64,000 bases of DNA. Origin: Cucumis sativus (lineage: Eukaryota > Streptophyta > Magnoliopsida > Cucurbitales > Cucurbitaceae). Both the position numbers and the translations under genes were made by a program. The stretch is taken from NCBI RefSeq assembly GCF_000004075.3, contig NC_026660.2, positions 14,031,837 to 14,095,836 on the forward strand. Direction: 5' to 3'. A model generated the notes under the pieces. The model was given only the letters and a program-made list of their open reading frames with translations, had not been told where the DNA came from and ran no database searches. Of this stretch, positions 34,187-45,559 are shown one piece after another; position 1 is the first letter of the stretch, and every line of letters begins with the position of its first letter.

Positions 34187-36585
34187 TGTAACGACCCAAC
34201 TTTTCTAGGTAAGTCGAAGTCATTAATTTCAAATAAGGACCTGAGTTTACACAAAATCTCAATCTCAAACAATTTCAAAGTCTCAAGAAAAACAAAAATT
34301 TATACCTGGGCCCGGTTTAAAATAACCAGCACCTTCAAGACAAATTTACTAATTCGTGAATACAGTTCAACTATAAAATTTTCTAAACAATCTCAAGTAC
34401 TAAACAAAACACGTGAAACAAAACATTTAGCGGAAGCAATTTAAAATAACCCCTATGGCAATCACGCTTCCTTTCTGCCCCTCGTCGGTTTGCCGTCTTT
34501 ATTACCTTTGCCTGAAAATTAAACATAAGGAGGGTGAGTATAAAAATACCCAGTACGAGACCCTCTACTGGTCCCGTCAGGGGAAAATAAATTGTTAACA
34601 TTCTATTGGGACACCCTGTACAGTCACAGTCTTGTGATCCCGTAGGAGGCACATTTCAGTCTAACGCCCCGAGGGACGTACATTTCAGTCTAGTGTTCTG
34701 CAGAAACACATATCAGTCTAATGCTCTTGAAGGTGCAGAATAATTGGTGATCCGTGTGACACCTACAAGGCACACATCCCAATAAAAGCTAACAATTTTT
34801 CCCCTCAGTCCATTCTAAACATCTTAACAGTCATTCACAGATCAGTTAAACATTCTCATCACGTAAACTCTTTATTTAACCTCAAACAGTCGTCTTACTC
34901 TAGTTTAGTCCAAGGTCAATAAAAAAACATATCATTACATCAGTTAACAAGCTAAACAATCATAACCTCCTCCTCAGTCACCAAGGGCACCACCATGACG
35001 TTTCTTCCGTTCACAAGCACACAACATAACAGTAGATTATACACTCAGTCTAGACAACAATCAATCTACTAATCAAATCCACACTTTATATAAGCAACAT
35101 CTACGAGATTCAGTCGTTTCCACATCCTTATCTTTGTACACATACATAACTAGACAGTCACAACATATACTCAACCACAGTCTACATCAATCCATGCACA
35201 TATATGTATTAATTTCTCCCAGTCAAACATAGCAAACATTAAACTTTAAGTCAATGCCCAAACATACATCATAACAGTCATCTCTACTCAGTTCAAATCA
35301 ATACATCTTAATTAGTCATTATATATTAATTTTGTTGTTGAGTCTAGTAGAAAATCCCTTACTTTCAAGTTAGTTAAGCTCCTTAACCACGTTGAAGTCT
35401 ACGAAGAACGAACCTAAACATTAAGACAATTTCTCAATAATTCTCTTCAACGCATCAATCATTTAAATTCAACCCAATGTGATTTTTTTTTTACAACTTA
35501 CCCAAATCTTCACAAAACGAGTTCCAACTAGAATCAATTGTTTGCTGCGAACCCAATGAATTCGAGTGTTACCTTCAACCTATAATCGAACAGTAAACTA
35601 TTTATCCAACCAATTAATCCAGCAATATTACTTGAGTTTATTTTGGAAACAGTTACAAATTTCATAACTTCAATCTTACCAATCAAAATTTAATGACTCG
35701 TGGCAAAGCAGGAACGACAGCGAACAACCCAATCGAATGGCGTGGGTTTGCTACCTGCGGCAGGACGAAGAAGGAACTCGACGCGCAGAAAGTTGGATCT
35801 GGGGTCTTTAGTTCGGTTCACGGTAGCGAATTAAAACCTGATTGCGCGGACGTCAAAGGTGTTATTCGCGGAAGAAGTCGAGCAGCAGCTTTGCGAAGAG
35901 ACGACGTGCGACGGAGAGACTGTATACAGACGGACGGAGAGTCGCGCGGCAGTGCAGAAAACGGAGGAGAAAGGAATGGGCGGCGGCTGGGCTTGGCTTC
36001 GACGGAGACAGAGGCGATTAGGACGGGGCACGGCGACGCAGATCTGGACGACGGCGCGGAGACAGAGGTTGCGCGGCGCTGGGCAGAGGGTCAAACGGCG
36101 CTGGGCGAAGGGTCACACGGCGCTGGGCGGAAGGTCACACGGCGGCCTTGCTTCGCGAACAGAGATGGCGGCCGACGGTTGCAGCGGCGGCTGGGTATGG
36201 TAGAAAAGAAAGAGAAACGGAAGAAGAATAGGGGCGGCGACCGTGGATCGGAGAAGAAAAGAAGGATGAAAGCGATGGTGGTCGGTTGGAGGGTGCGGCT
36301 GGAGGTAGGGATCGGTGAAGGAGAAAATAGAAAAAGAAAATGAAGGGGAAATGGGGGTTGCGCGCGGGAGGAAGAAGAAAGGAAAAAAAATTCTTTTTTT
36401 TTTTTCTTTTCTTTTATTTAAATTAAATAATAAAACTAAAATATAAATAAATATATATATAATTATATTATCACATTTTCAAATCTTCTTTCTCCCCCTT
36501 CATCATATTTTCTTCAAAAAAATAAATCTTGTACAAATCGAATAATTTTCTTAAAATAAATTACCTTCGAGTTTGGGGCGTTACA
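34187..36585. mobile_element. Solo LTR, complete, with target-site duplication (copy 2, fossil)
   Basis: The 2,399-bp sequence starts TGTAACGACCCAAC and ends GGGGCGTTACA. It is flanked by identical 5-bp direct repeats ATGAC at 34,182-34,186 and 36,586-36,590. There is no gag or pol inside, which fits a solo LTR left by recombination between the two LTRs of a large retrotransposon. A GC-rich segment (about 35,695-36,360) with a 22-bp minisatellite lies near its right end. The insertion predates the tandem amplification because all array copies share the site. Confidence 0.9.
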
Positions 36586-36590
36586 ATGAC

Positions 36591-36602
36591 AGCTATATTG
36601 TA
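36591..36602. other. Tandem unit junction
   Basis: Only 12 bases (AGCTATATTGTA) separate the target-site duplication of the solo LTR from the PMEI-A exon piece that starts the next unit. The same join recurs at 59,764-59,775. The string ATATTGTAACTT across it also occurs inside PMEI-A at 8,064-8,075. Confidence 0.6.
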
Positions 36603-36780
36603 ACTTGGCACTTGGGGACTTTAATGGTGTCAATATTGTAACTTCTGGTGCCATGACAAATATTGGTGACTGTCAAGATAAGTTCGCATAGCCACCGAAA
36701 GATACATCGTTGCTTTTGAAGAATGACAAGACTCTAAATGATATATGCAGCATTATTTTGGTTATATCCAATCTTCTTTG
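36603..36780 (+). pseudogene. PMEI-A 3' end, detached (copy 2)
   Basis: The first 63 bases (36,603-36,665) are identical to 8,034-8,096 of PMEI-A, and the rest supplies its missing 3' end: TNIGDCQDKFA then TAG at 36,689. Beyond the stop, similarity to the PMEI-B 3' end continues (CCACCGAAAGATACATCGTT) to about 36,780. There is no start codon or promoter, so it is not expressed as an inhibitor. Confidence 0.8.
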
Positions 36781-38360
36781 AAGGCTATGTACTTGAAGAT
36801 TTTAATCAATAAATAAAATGAAGTTTAATTTTTAAAATAATAACATTACAATGGGATGGCGATTGGAATTGATTACTTTGGTTAAAATTTAAGATTAGAT
36901 TAAAAAAATCAATTAATAGATAATTCCATCCAATCAAAATAACTAAATAAAAGACGAGATTTGAAAATATAATATCCTAATAGACACTAATAGACTTATA
37001 TTAATAGATAATTTCCTGCCGATGAAAAATTACTAAAGTTGTACTATATTTTATAAATATTTCAAAACATTACATAAACACTAATTAAAGTTGGGTTTAG
37101 TAGCAAAAGGTTACAAATTTATTGACACCTTTTTTAGGAAAAAAAATACCTTGACATGATGTAAACTAAATTTGTAATCAGCATTGAAATCTTTACTATA
37201 CTAAATGGGCTCGTGGAGAAAAAATTATATACATCTATTTTATTCTTAAATTGTCGAAAAAAAATTATATTACCTTTTGTGATCTAACGTAGTTGTGACT
37301 TTTATAGTGTAAGTGTCCATTTTAATGTTTGGAAAGATGATTTTTCCAATTTTTTAGTTTACAAAATAAAGTTCTATATTTCATAAAATAAAACCTTATG
37401 TTGAATATATGTAACTAATGTTGATAGGATGTGATTGGTTGATCTTCAAGATACGATGCATTCTGTTTAGAGTGGAGATGGTTGCACACACATCAAATTG
37501 GTGCATTGATTCCTCCAAATTTACATGTGAAATGTAAATGTAAAAGAAAAACAAAACAAACTCTTGCAGTTACACATTAGGAAAAAAAAACGTCACGAAA
37601 TTCCAAAGTTCAAAAGAAAACAAACATACACAGGGATTTAATTGATTCAAAGTAGTAACAAATGGTGAAAAAATGCATAATTTGTTGTGATTTCACATTA
37701 ACATGTTAGAATAAAAAATTATCGTATTCTATATATTACAATATTGGATCAAATATTAATACATTAATTTAATTATTTAATTACTACATCAATGAATTTC
37801 TTTTTCTTTTTTAAATAATAATTTTACCATTAATATTATATAATATTTGTTTATTATATGCTAAAGCATATTTAAAAATTAAATAGAATTAAGAGATTTC
37901 ACGTGAATTTATGCACATGTTTCAACTGAAAAGATGGAAACAATAGTCACAAATTATTTTTTCCTAAAACAAAACATTCGTAACCAAATCTAAATATGCA
38001 CTTTCATAACTAAGGACCAAAACTCATATTACGTAGAATTGAGCATGGTTTAAATGAAATTATTAACAAAATACTTACACTTTAAACCAGGTTTTTTGGC
38101 AACATACATAGTGAGAAAATTCCAAATTTACCCTCTTACTTGTATCTTTTCAATAAAAAGTGCATCTTAGTTGTAATTATGTCAAAATAAAAATAAAAAA
38201 ATAACTCGTCAGTTAACGTGGTTATTCATTAATTGATTTGGGTGAACTTTCTGAAGATAAAAATAACAAAAACAAACAAACAAAAGACTAGAACATGTTA
38301 TTTAATTATGTAATTACAACTTCCCTTTCTCCTCCGTGAGAAAAAAAACCATTTCTCTAA
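36781..38360. other. AT-rich spacer between PMEI-A tail and PMEI-B (copy 2)
   Basis: No gene seen. From about 38,217 it matches the sequence upstream of PMEI-A (7,475 on), so it includes the native PMEI-B promoter. At 38,107/38,108 lies the unoccupied site for the CACTA insertion found at 61,281 in the last unit. Confidence 0.6.
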
Positions 38361-38367
38361 ATTTCAT

Positions 38368-38376
38368 CTATATATG
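38368..38376 (+). promoter_or_regulatory. TATA box of intact PMEI-B
   Basis: CTATATATG lies about 65-70 bases before the ATG at 38,440, in a leader shared with PMEI-A (TTTCATCTATATATG...ATATCAATAAGGAC). Confidence 0.6.
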
Positions 38377-38439
38377 TGTATTGATCAAATGACCCATATC
38401 AATAAGGACACAAAATTGGCAAAGAACAAATAAATTAAA

Positions 38440-38961
38440 ATGGACAATAACTCTTGTTTCATTACTTTCTCTCTCATTGGAGTTCTTTTGTTCACCATCA
38501 TTTCAAATGTGGCATCATCTAACGACGTTGTTTCTACCATCTGTTCAGAAATCTCAAATCCACAATTTTGTTTAAGTGTGTTGAAATCTGCAGGCACTAC
38601 AGATCTAAAAGGCTTGGCTGTATACACCTTAAACCTTGCTCATTCAAATGCTGGCAAATCTTTGATCCTAGCCAACTCACTAGCAAAAGCCACCACCAAT
38701 CCTCAACTTAAGCAACGATATTCATTTTGTGCTGAGAGCTATGATGAAGTTGTTGGTGACATTGAAAATGCTCAAAACGACTTGGCACTTGGGGACTTTA
38801 TTGGTGTCATTATTGCAACTACTGGTGCCATGACAACTCTTGGTGATCACTGTCAGAATAAGCTCTTGCAGCCGCCGAAGGATACATCGTTGCTTTTAAA
38901 GAATAGCAACACTCTAGATGATATATTTAGCATTATTATGGTTATATCCGATCATCTTTGA
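38440..38961 (+). CDS. PMEI-B: plant invertase/pectin methylesterase inhibitor, intact
   Basis: A 173-residue secreted protein of the family that inhibits pectin methylesterase or acid invertase in the apoplast; which target cannot be told from sequence alone. Residues 1 to about 27 form a signal peptide (hydrophobic FITFSLIGVLLFTIISNV, then ASSN). The four disulfide cysteines are Cys35 and Cys44 in CSEISNPQFC, Cys97 in CAESYDEVVGDIENA and Cys138 in GDHCQNK. Length is usual for the family; the C-terminus (SIIMVISDHL) is hydrophobic as in relatives. Single exon, as is common. A TATA box lies at 38,368 and AATAAA at 38,988. It is the only host gene in the window that looks whole. It is a tandem paralogue of PMEI-A. 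Confidence 0.88.
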   Translation: MDNNSCFITFSLIGVLLFTIISNVASSNDVVSTICSEISNPQFCLSVLKSAGTTDLKGLAVYTLNLAHSNAGKSLILANSLAKATTNPQLKQRYSFCAESYDEVVGDIENAQNDLALGDFIGVIIATTGAMTTLGDHCQNKLLQPPKDTSLLLKNSNTLDDIFSIIMVISDHL

Positions 38962-38987
38962 GGGTTATGTACTTGAACATTTTGATC

Positions 38988-38993
38988 AATAAA
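38988..38993 (+). terminator. Polyadenylation signal of PMEI-B
   Basis: AATAAA, followed by a second overlapping AATAAA, lies 27 bases after the stop codon. Confidence 0.5.
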
Positions 38994-39099
38994 TAAACTG
39001 AAGTTTAATTTTTAAAATAATATTACAATGTGATGGTGATTGGAATTGATTACTTACTTTGATTAAACTTGAGAAGATAAAGAAAATCAATTAATAGAA

Positions 39100-39755
39100 A
39101 CGTTCACCGACACACATTGTCAGCACGTCGGAGAAAGCCTAAACTTTTTTTTCTTTTCTTTTACGTTCTGTTTTCTTTTCTTTGTTTGCCATCATCATCG
39201 TCATCTTCTTCTTCTTCTAGCTTCTTACGTTCTGTTTCAATTGCATACTTCTGTTATTCTTGTAATTTCTTCGTGGTTTTCTTTTTAACTTTGTGTTTCA
39301 GTGTGGATTCATAAACACATTTTTCAGTGCTCTGGATTCTGGATCTGTTATGATTTGAAAGGGTACAGTGAAGTGAAAAGTTGAAATGGAAAAGAAAAAA
39401 AAGAAGAAAAGAGGACACTTCTCGCGGTGGTGGCGGCAAAGACTGACGTCGACGACAACACAACTCTCCTCCTCTCCCTATATCTCGGCCGATTTTGGGT
39501 TTATTTTCGTTTTGCATTCTGTTATGTGTAGAAGGGAGAATAAATAGTGTGGACTTTCCCCGACATCTTCGAAAACGTTGGGAAATTTACCTTTTCGCCG
39601 ACGTATGTAGTACACACGTCGGAGAAAGTTTAAATAATAAATTCATTATTTAAACTTTCCCCGACGTACTCCTGTCATACGAGTCTAAATTAAATTTAAT
39701 GCGTTCTCCTTCGGCGATGTGTGTCAAGGTGACGTTGGAAAAAGTTTAAACACTA
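39100..39755. mobile_element. Relic with CCGACG/CGTCGG motifs (copy 2)
   Basis: Equivalent of 15,868-16,510. The inverted repeat with 23-bp arms lies at 39,616-39,638 and 39,645-39,667. The CTT/ATC microsatellite near 39,190-39,220 differs slightly in length between units. Confidence 0.4.
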
Positions 39756-41230
39756 ATGCAATTATTTTAAATCACATATGTTATCGCTTATATGGCATAA
39801 GAGTCTATTAACGATAGAAATCTATCTTGATAGGTTTTGCTACATTTACAATTTTTAAAAAATATTCTTATATACTTAACTATTATTCCTAAAATTGCTA
39901 ACCCATTATACTTACCCTAAGTTAAATGTATAATGTCAAAAGTAAGTTTACTACGAAGGTAATCTATGTGACCCTTTTATCCTAACGTAGGAAGTTTGTT
40001 CCACTCCATACCATTATTGAACTAAAAGGATTAAGTGTGTATTAATATGTTTAAACAAGTATAATTATAGCAAAATCTATAAGTGATATATTGATATTAG
40101 CAATACAATACGCGTCACATATGCAAACATTTTGTGTCTAATCGTTGTATTTACAATTAACTCCATTAAAATATTACAAATAGAAATAGAACTCTTTAAT
40201 CTATGTTCAGTTAGGATCACAAACTACAAAATGAAAGCATGGAACAAATTTAATTTTTTTTTTCTTTAAAGGAAATTTTGTGTGTAGCACATTATATTTT
40301 TTTCTTTCCTTTAAAAAACATTATTGATCTTATGATATTTGACATATATTATATTTTTTTAAGAATGTAAATAATGTAAATAATGTGCCAAATAATTGAA
40401 AACATGTTATCCAAAACAGAGAATGGTTAAGAAATTGTTGACATTTAGTCAAATTAATAAATAATTCAAAATTGTGTTTGATTTTTGAATTTGAAAAGAT
40501 AGTAAATTAGAAGTGTTTTGAAATAGTATTTACGAGAAGATTTTTAATTTTAAATAGCATTATAGTAGCTATGGATGGTTATATAATAGTCTACACAATC
40601 TTTGTCACAAATGATTAATTCGATTTTTTAAATCAAGTCTAATGTTTTTTTTTTTTTTTTTTGCCTATTTCTTACCATAATTTACATTTTTTGTAAGTAT
40701 AATGGTTGAATGCAAAAAGAGAGCTGACTAGTAAGTGCAAAAAGAGATCTCACAAGCTTCTGCAAAAGCTAATCAAGCAACCCAAATCATAAACGAGGAG
40801 AAAAGTTGATTGGTTAAGCTTTGTTGTAGTAAAGAAGTCAAAGTGAACATGGAACGTTCTTCACTCTCAAAGAACATCGCCAACATATAGATTATATACT
40901 TTTTCTGGTATTGACCCAAAAAACACAATCCAAGTGTATTTTTGGTGAGATGCATAGTTTAACTAAACCGTGTTATTACAAAATTTTTAATTACTAGGAA
41001 CTCCTAATGAAACGAATACATTATTTTTATAATTACGAGGTAAAATGGAAACATACAAACTACTAAAAAAAGTTGCAATTCGATTATTGGGATTCAATCT
41101 ACTCTCCATGAATGTTCTTGAAATGAGAGTTTTTAAGCAGCTACAACTTGCTTATGTATAAAAGCAAAACCCTTCTCAACGCCTACCTTCAGTTTTGGCT
41201 TTAGAGCTTCAAGTGATTTTTGCCCCTACT
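39756..41230. other. AT-rich spacer (copy 2)
   Basis: Equivalent of 16,511-18,000. No gene seen. Confidence 0.5.
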
Positions 41231-41298
41231 CAGATAAACCCTGAAGATCAGATGTTACAAAGGCTTCAATTCCACATGCAAAAATCATGTTCATGAAC

Positions 41299-43269
41299 CA
41301 AAAGCACCTTAAGCTTCTCTTCGATATCTTTGAGCTCACTGGATAAAGAACTGATTTCTAAAGCAATCATCTCTACCATATCCTCATCGTTCCCACTGTC
41401 TTTTAATAAGGTTGGCATGATAATCACAACAAAGAAGAAGAAACTAAGATCAATTTAACAAATTTTATGTTGGGAAACTTTTTTAAGAACAACTACTTAT
41501 AAACCAACCTTAGCTTTGGCCTCACATTCCTTGAATTTTCTAAAAGTAGATACCACCTGTCCGGGCAACCCACACCAACCAACCAAGAGTAAGTTAGTGT
41601 GAAAGACACTTATTTAATGAAGAATATGTAAAAGAGGTCATTCCAACTGTTACACATAATAGTATTGGAGGCAGATAACCTTGCCATACCTCATCAAGTT
41701 CTGATATTGATTGAGCTAGTTTTTGATACTCTGTGGGGTTTGAGACAATATCTGGATTGACCAGCTTAACCTAAATAATAATATCGATAGTGATTATTGT
41801 GTAGGAAAATATTAAAGCTATAACCAAATCAAAAGCATAATTGGAAATACATCAAAGATGTAAATGCAAATTTCAAAAGTGGATCTACAGAATGTAAGGG
41901 GAAGAAACTCAAATAAAATTACTTTATTAGTTATACGACTACTATAGAGATTCCAGATACACCACAGTTCCACGTCCTCTTTCAGGAGGAAAGCAATGGT
42001 TAAAAATTAATTGTGAAAACTAAAGAAGGTCCTGTTCAAATCCTAACAGCAATAGGAAAGCAAGGAGTTATAAGGTGATCACTATAGCCAAATCCAAAAT
42101 GCATTCAATATTTGTCTTCCAATTTCATTATCAAGTGCATAGGCAAGGTCCCTAGTGAGGAAGTTATTCGTTCTTTTCTTCATTTTCTATAGCTCTAGAA
42201 GTAGCTAAATGGAATCGTCAAGCACCTAATCTATTAATTTTAAAACTCAAAAGTTCACCGCGGGATTCTAGTCACTGCTGAAACAACATAGAGTTCACTA
42301 GTTCCACAGTTAAATTAATTGCAAATTGCATTTCCTGGCATTTTCAAGAAAAAAAAAATGCACAAATCATAATATGATGAAGTAGAAAAATTTTGTGAGC
42401 TCGACTTTTCCAGGACATATCTTAGCTACTTCTCCTATTCCAGCTCGATAACCATTGTACTTTAACAATTGAAACATTAATCCAATAGTTAACAATGTTC
42501 TGCACTTTATGCCCTTACATTTCCAACAACTTGATGCATACATCAGTAGTTAACACAGGCACGAGCTCTTAAATTCAATGCAAAATAACAGTCCCATTCC
42601 AAGCATAGACACCAAATACAAACAATTGATGGACTTGAATCAGTGAAGAAATAAGAATGTCATTTAACAGCAAAGCACAAATTACCGATAATTTTTTCCA
42701 CGTCTTCTCAGCAGATTCCAATTTCACGATCAAATAAGGTTCCTAAAATAAAGCAATCACCATCATCATTTTCCACAAATATGATTCGAACTAGTTTTAC
42801 CACAAATTAATTTCTAGTAACTTGAAGAAAAACTCAGTGAACTCAAAGCATAACGAAACTCAAGTTCTGTTAAAGCCAATCCGAACAATAAGATATAGAC
42901 ATATTGTGTTCTCGAAAGAAAAACATTCAATAAATCTAACAGCCATGCAAATTAGAGTTGAAGCTCTAAAGGGAGGTGCAAAGCATTTAAGTTCCAGAGA
43001 GCATCTTCTGAAGGCGATGAGCCCATAAGATGAAAAAAAGGCCTCAAGTGAGGAAGAAAGACGCCATCCAAACATGAAAAAAGGAAGAAAGGCAAGATTT
43101 TGGTAGCTCCAGACCTGAGGGAAGCCAACAAGGTGGCGAGGGAGGCAAGGCCCCAAAGTTTAGCATTGCCAGCAAAGTGAAGGTAGAGAAGGACCTTTCC
43201 TTTCGACGTGGCCCTCCGAGAGTTTATGGACGCCCCAATTGGGGCGTTTGGATGGAGTAAGTTCTTCAA
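41299..43269 (-). pseudogene. 5' exons of plastid release factor 1 (APG3-like), copy 2
   Basis: Minus-strand exons matching copy 1: the transit exon (within about 43,269-42,930), 42,742-42,686, 41,770-41,690, 41,556-41,509 and about 41,420-41,299. In the last exon this copy reads cleanly through NDEDMVEMIALEISS, ELKDIEEKLKVLL and then a GT donor. The transit exon is one T shorter than copy 1 in a T-run and loses frame before RASTLICMA. So each copy is cleaner in a different exon, as expected from random indel error or decay. No GGQ core. Confidence 0.75.
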
Positions 43270-43524
43270 GGGACTTCCAAGATTCGATGGAGGTTGTCAA
43301 GAAATTCTACGCATCAGATTACAACCACTACAAGGAATTTCAGATCAACCAACACAATTTAACACTATTGGGAGAATCCACGAATTCTTGGTCAAGTAGA
43401 AGAACCTCCATGTGGAAGAAACAAATTGTGAACGTGTCGAAGACCTTGAAGTGTGGAAATGGAAGATCAAAGAGTTCCAGCTTCGCCAGTCGACAGGGAC
43501 GTCAACTGTTTAAGTAGGGGAGAA
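43270..43524 (+). mobile_element. 3' internal end of the family L retroelement (copy 2, fossil)
   Basis: Equivalent of 20,062-20,319, ending in the polypurine tract AGGGGAGAA just before the LTR start. Confidence 0.45.
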
Positions 43525-43985
43525 TGTCAAGAGCATGCTTGTCCAAGGCATTGTTTGCCCATGGCCGCATGGCCGAACATCCTCAAACCGCCTTATATTT
43601 ATGTCTTATACTTAGTTTAGCCATTTTGTTTCCTTTTGTTGTCGCCGACCTAGGGTGTGACGTTTCAAAATTTTCATATGCAAGTCTGTCATAGCTAAAA
43701 ATGTTTAAAATGTACTATAGGGAAGACATAGTAGTTGAATCCCTGACCAAGCCTTGTTGCACTCTTTGCATTCTAATCTTTCTTTGCAATTAACAGTCTT
43801 CAATGCTTTCTTTAACGATGTTTTCAATTCTTTTCTTCTCTTCTTGTCTTATAAAAATAAATTTCTCTCAAAACATGAAAGAGGCTATACCGTACTGCGT
43901 GCTTTTTGCGACTTCTGGATTTCATACAGCTTACTTGTTCACCGAGCTAGAACAAACGTCGCATAATCACCATCCCCTATTTGAA
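43525..43985 (+). mobile_element. LTR, family L (copy 2, fossil)
   Basis: Starts TGTCAAGAGCATGC; equivalent of 20,320-20,780. The right end is approximate. Confidence 0.55.
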
Positions 43986-45559
43986 AATTTACGATTATGA
44001 CAGCATGCGGTGAGGTGCACGCGGCATGTGTGGGCCCAAGCCAAGCATGCAACTGGCATTCTGATACTCTATGCACGTGCATGCTGCCTGCGCCCATGCC
44101 GTGCAGCCAGCATTGTCATGACGTAGTTTTTGGGATGTTTGGTGTTTTGGGAAATTTTGAGCAAATTCTGGATGTTCGAGCATGCGGATGTTCTATGCAA
44201 TGCAACCAGCAGCCCATATGTTCTATGTTCTCTTTACGGTCGTATGTGCACATTTGGTTAACTCTACTACTAATGGGAAAGTTGACGAGCCTATGCTGAA
44301 TTCATCAGGAAAGGTGTACTTTGTTGAGCCCATTGAGGAGAAGGATACCTTCTTTTTTCGAAGAGGTGTTTCAATGCCTAGGCCGTCTTTTGACAATGAG
44401 GTGTTAATATTACCTAGACTTCATGCTAAGAACGGGTTGTGAATTTATAATCAAGAATGCAGTTCGAGTATCATGTCTTTCAAATGATTTCCAACAGCTT
44501 GAATGTTTCTATAAGACAAGAATTTATGCTTAACTGTTTTAGAAAGCATGTTTTATAAAAATTGTCACTCACTAAGTCTTTCGACTTATCCTTTCAAATC
44601 ATTTCTCACTTTTCAGGTATGGATTATGCATTCCCTAATGTTAAGCGTATTGCTGCTGAGCCAACCAGTTACTAGAAATTGTTAAGTCATTTTGAAAGTT
44701 AGTTTTGACTTTGTAAGAAAAGTTCAGGATGAGCATGTCTATGTTTATTGTTAAAGTTCCAATGTTATAAGTTAGTTTAGTAAAAAGGTCACTGTCATGT
44801 TTAAAGCTTCTGCTGATGTATCACAATAGTTGTAACTAGTGGTTTAAGTTATTAGTAAAAGCATGTAGCTTGTATCGCTGTTTGTTTTGAGCATGCATTC
44901 ATGTTGTAACTGGTAGTTAAGTTAGAAAGGTTAGTCGGTTGGTAAGTTTTGCCAAGGTATGGCAATCCTTGCCAACCCTCGCACCTTCTTTCAGAGCTAG
45001 ATGTTGTTCAGAAAATAAGGAGCTTTGGGAGGGGGTGGTGACAACAACACCATCCCACTAGAGTACGCAATGATGCATTATTGTTTAATTAAGTCATATA
45101 TACTTCCACAATTTGGATAGGAATTTAACTCATTAGAAGGTGTCCTATAGAATTTCTCAGTGAAAAGTTCAGAGAAGCTACAAACAAATGTCACTACCGA
45201 ACAACAATCATATACATGGGTTAGGGCTTTGAGCAGTGTGAACACAACTTAATAATAAATATGAAGTCGTCCTCTTTTCATCATTAGTCAGAAGAATTCT
45301 TAAACTTTCTAAAAATAATTGTCAAATAATTGATTATATAGTATGCCATTTATTTGGAATACAATTTTTTCATTACCAGGAAAGGAGACTTCTCACTAAG
45401 TAAATGTAAAGAGACTAATGCTATAATTTGAATTGGAAAATATAATTTCATAATTAAGCATCGAATAGGGACTAGTTAAGAAGTACACACTTTAGTTTGC
45501 CAGAGTCCATGTTCTACACATGTTAGCCACTCTGTCATTGGTTTAGCAGTAAAACAAAG
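43986..45559. other. Non-coding retroelement-derived spacer (copy 2)
   Basis: Equivalent of 20,781-22,369, including the GCATGC-rich stretch. No stable gene. Confidence 0.4.

Larger units (their letters stand above)
15141..36602. repeat. Tandem unit, copy lacking its first 1.9 kb
   Basis: Matches 38,376-59,775 in order and orientation. The left end lacks the sequence equivalent to 36,445-38,375 (PMEI-A tail and spacer). The junction carries the 4-bp microhomology ATAT at 15,137-15,140. The left half (15.2-25.9 kb) is longer than its partner by about 70 bp in many small indels, while the right half is nearly identical to it. Confidence 0.9.
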
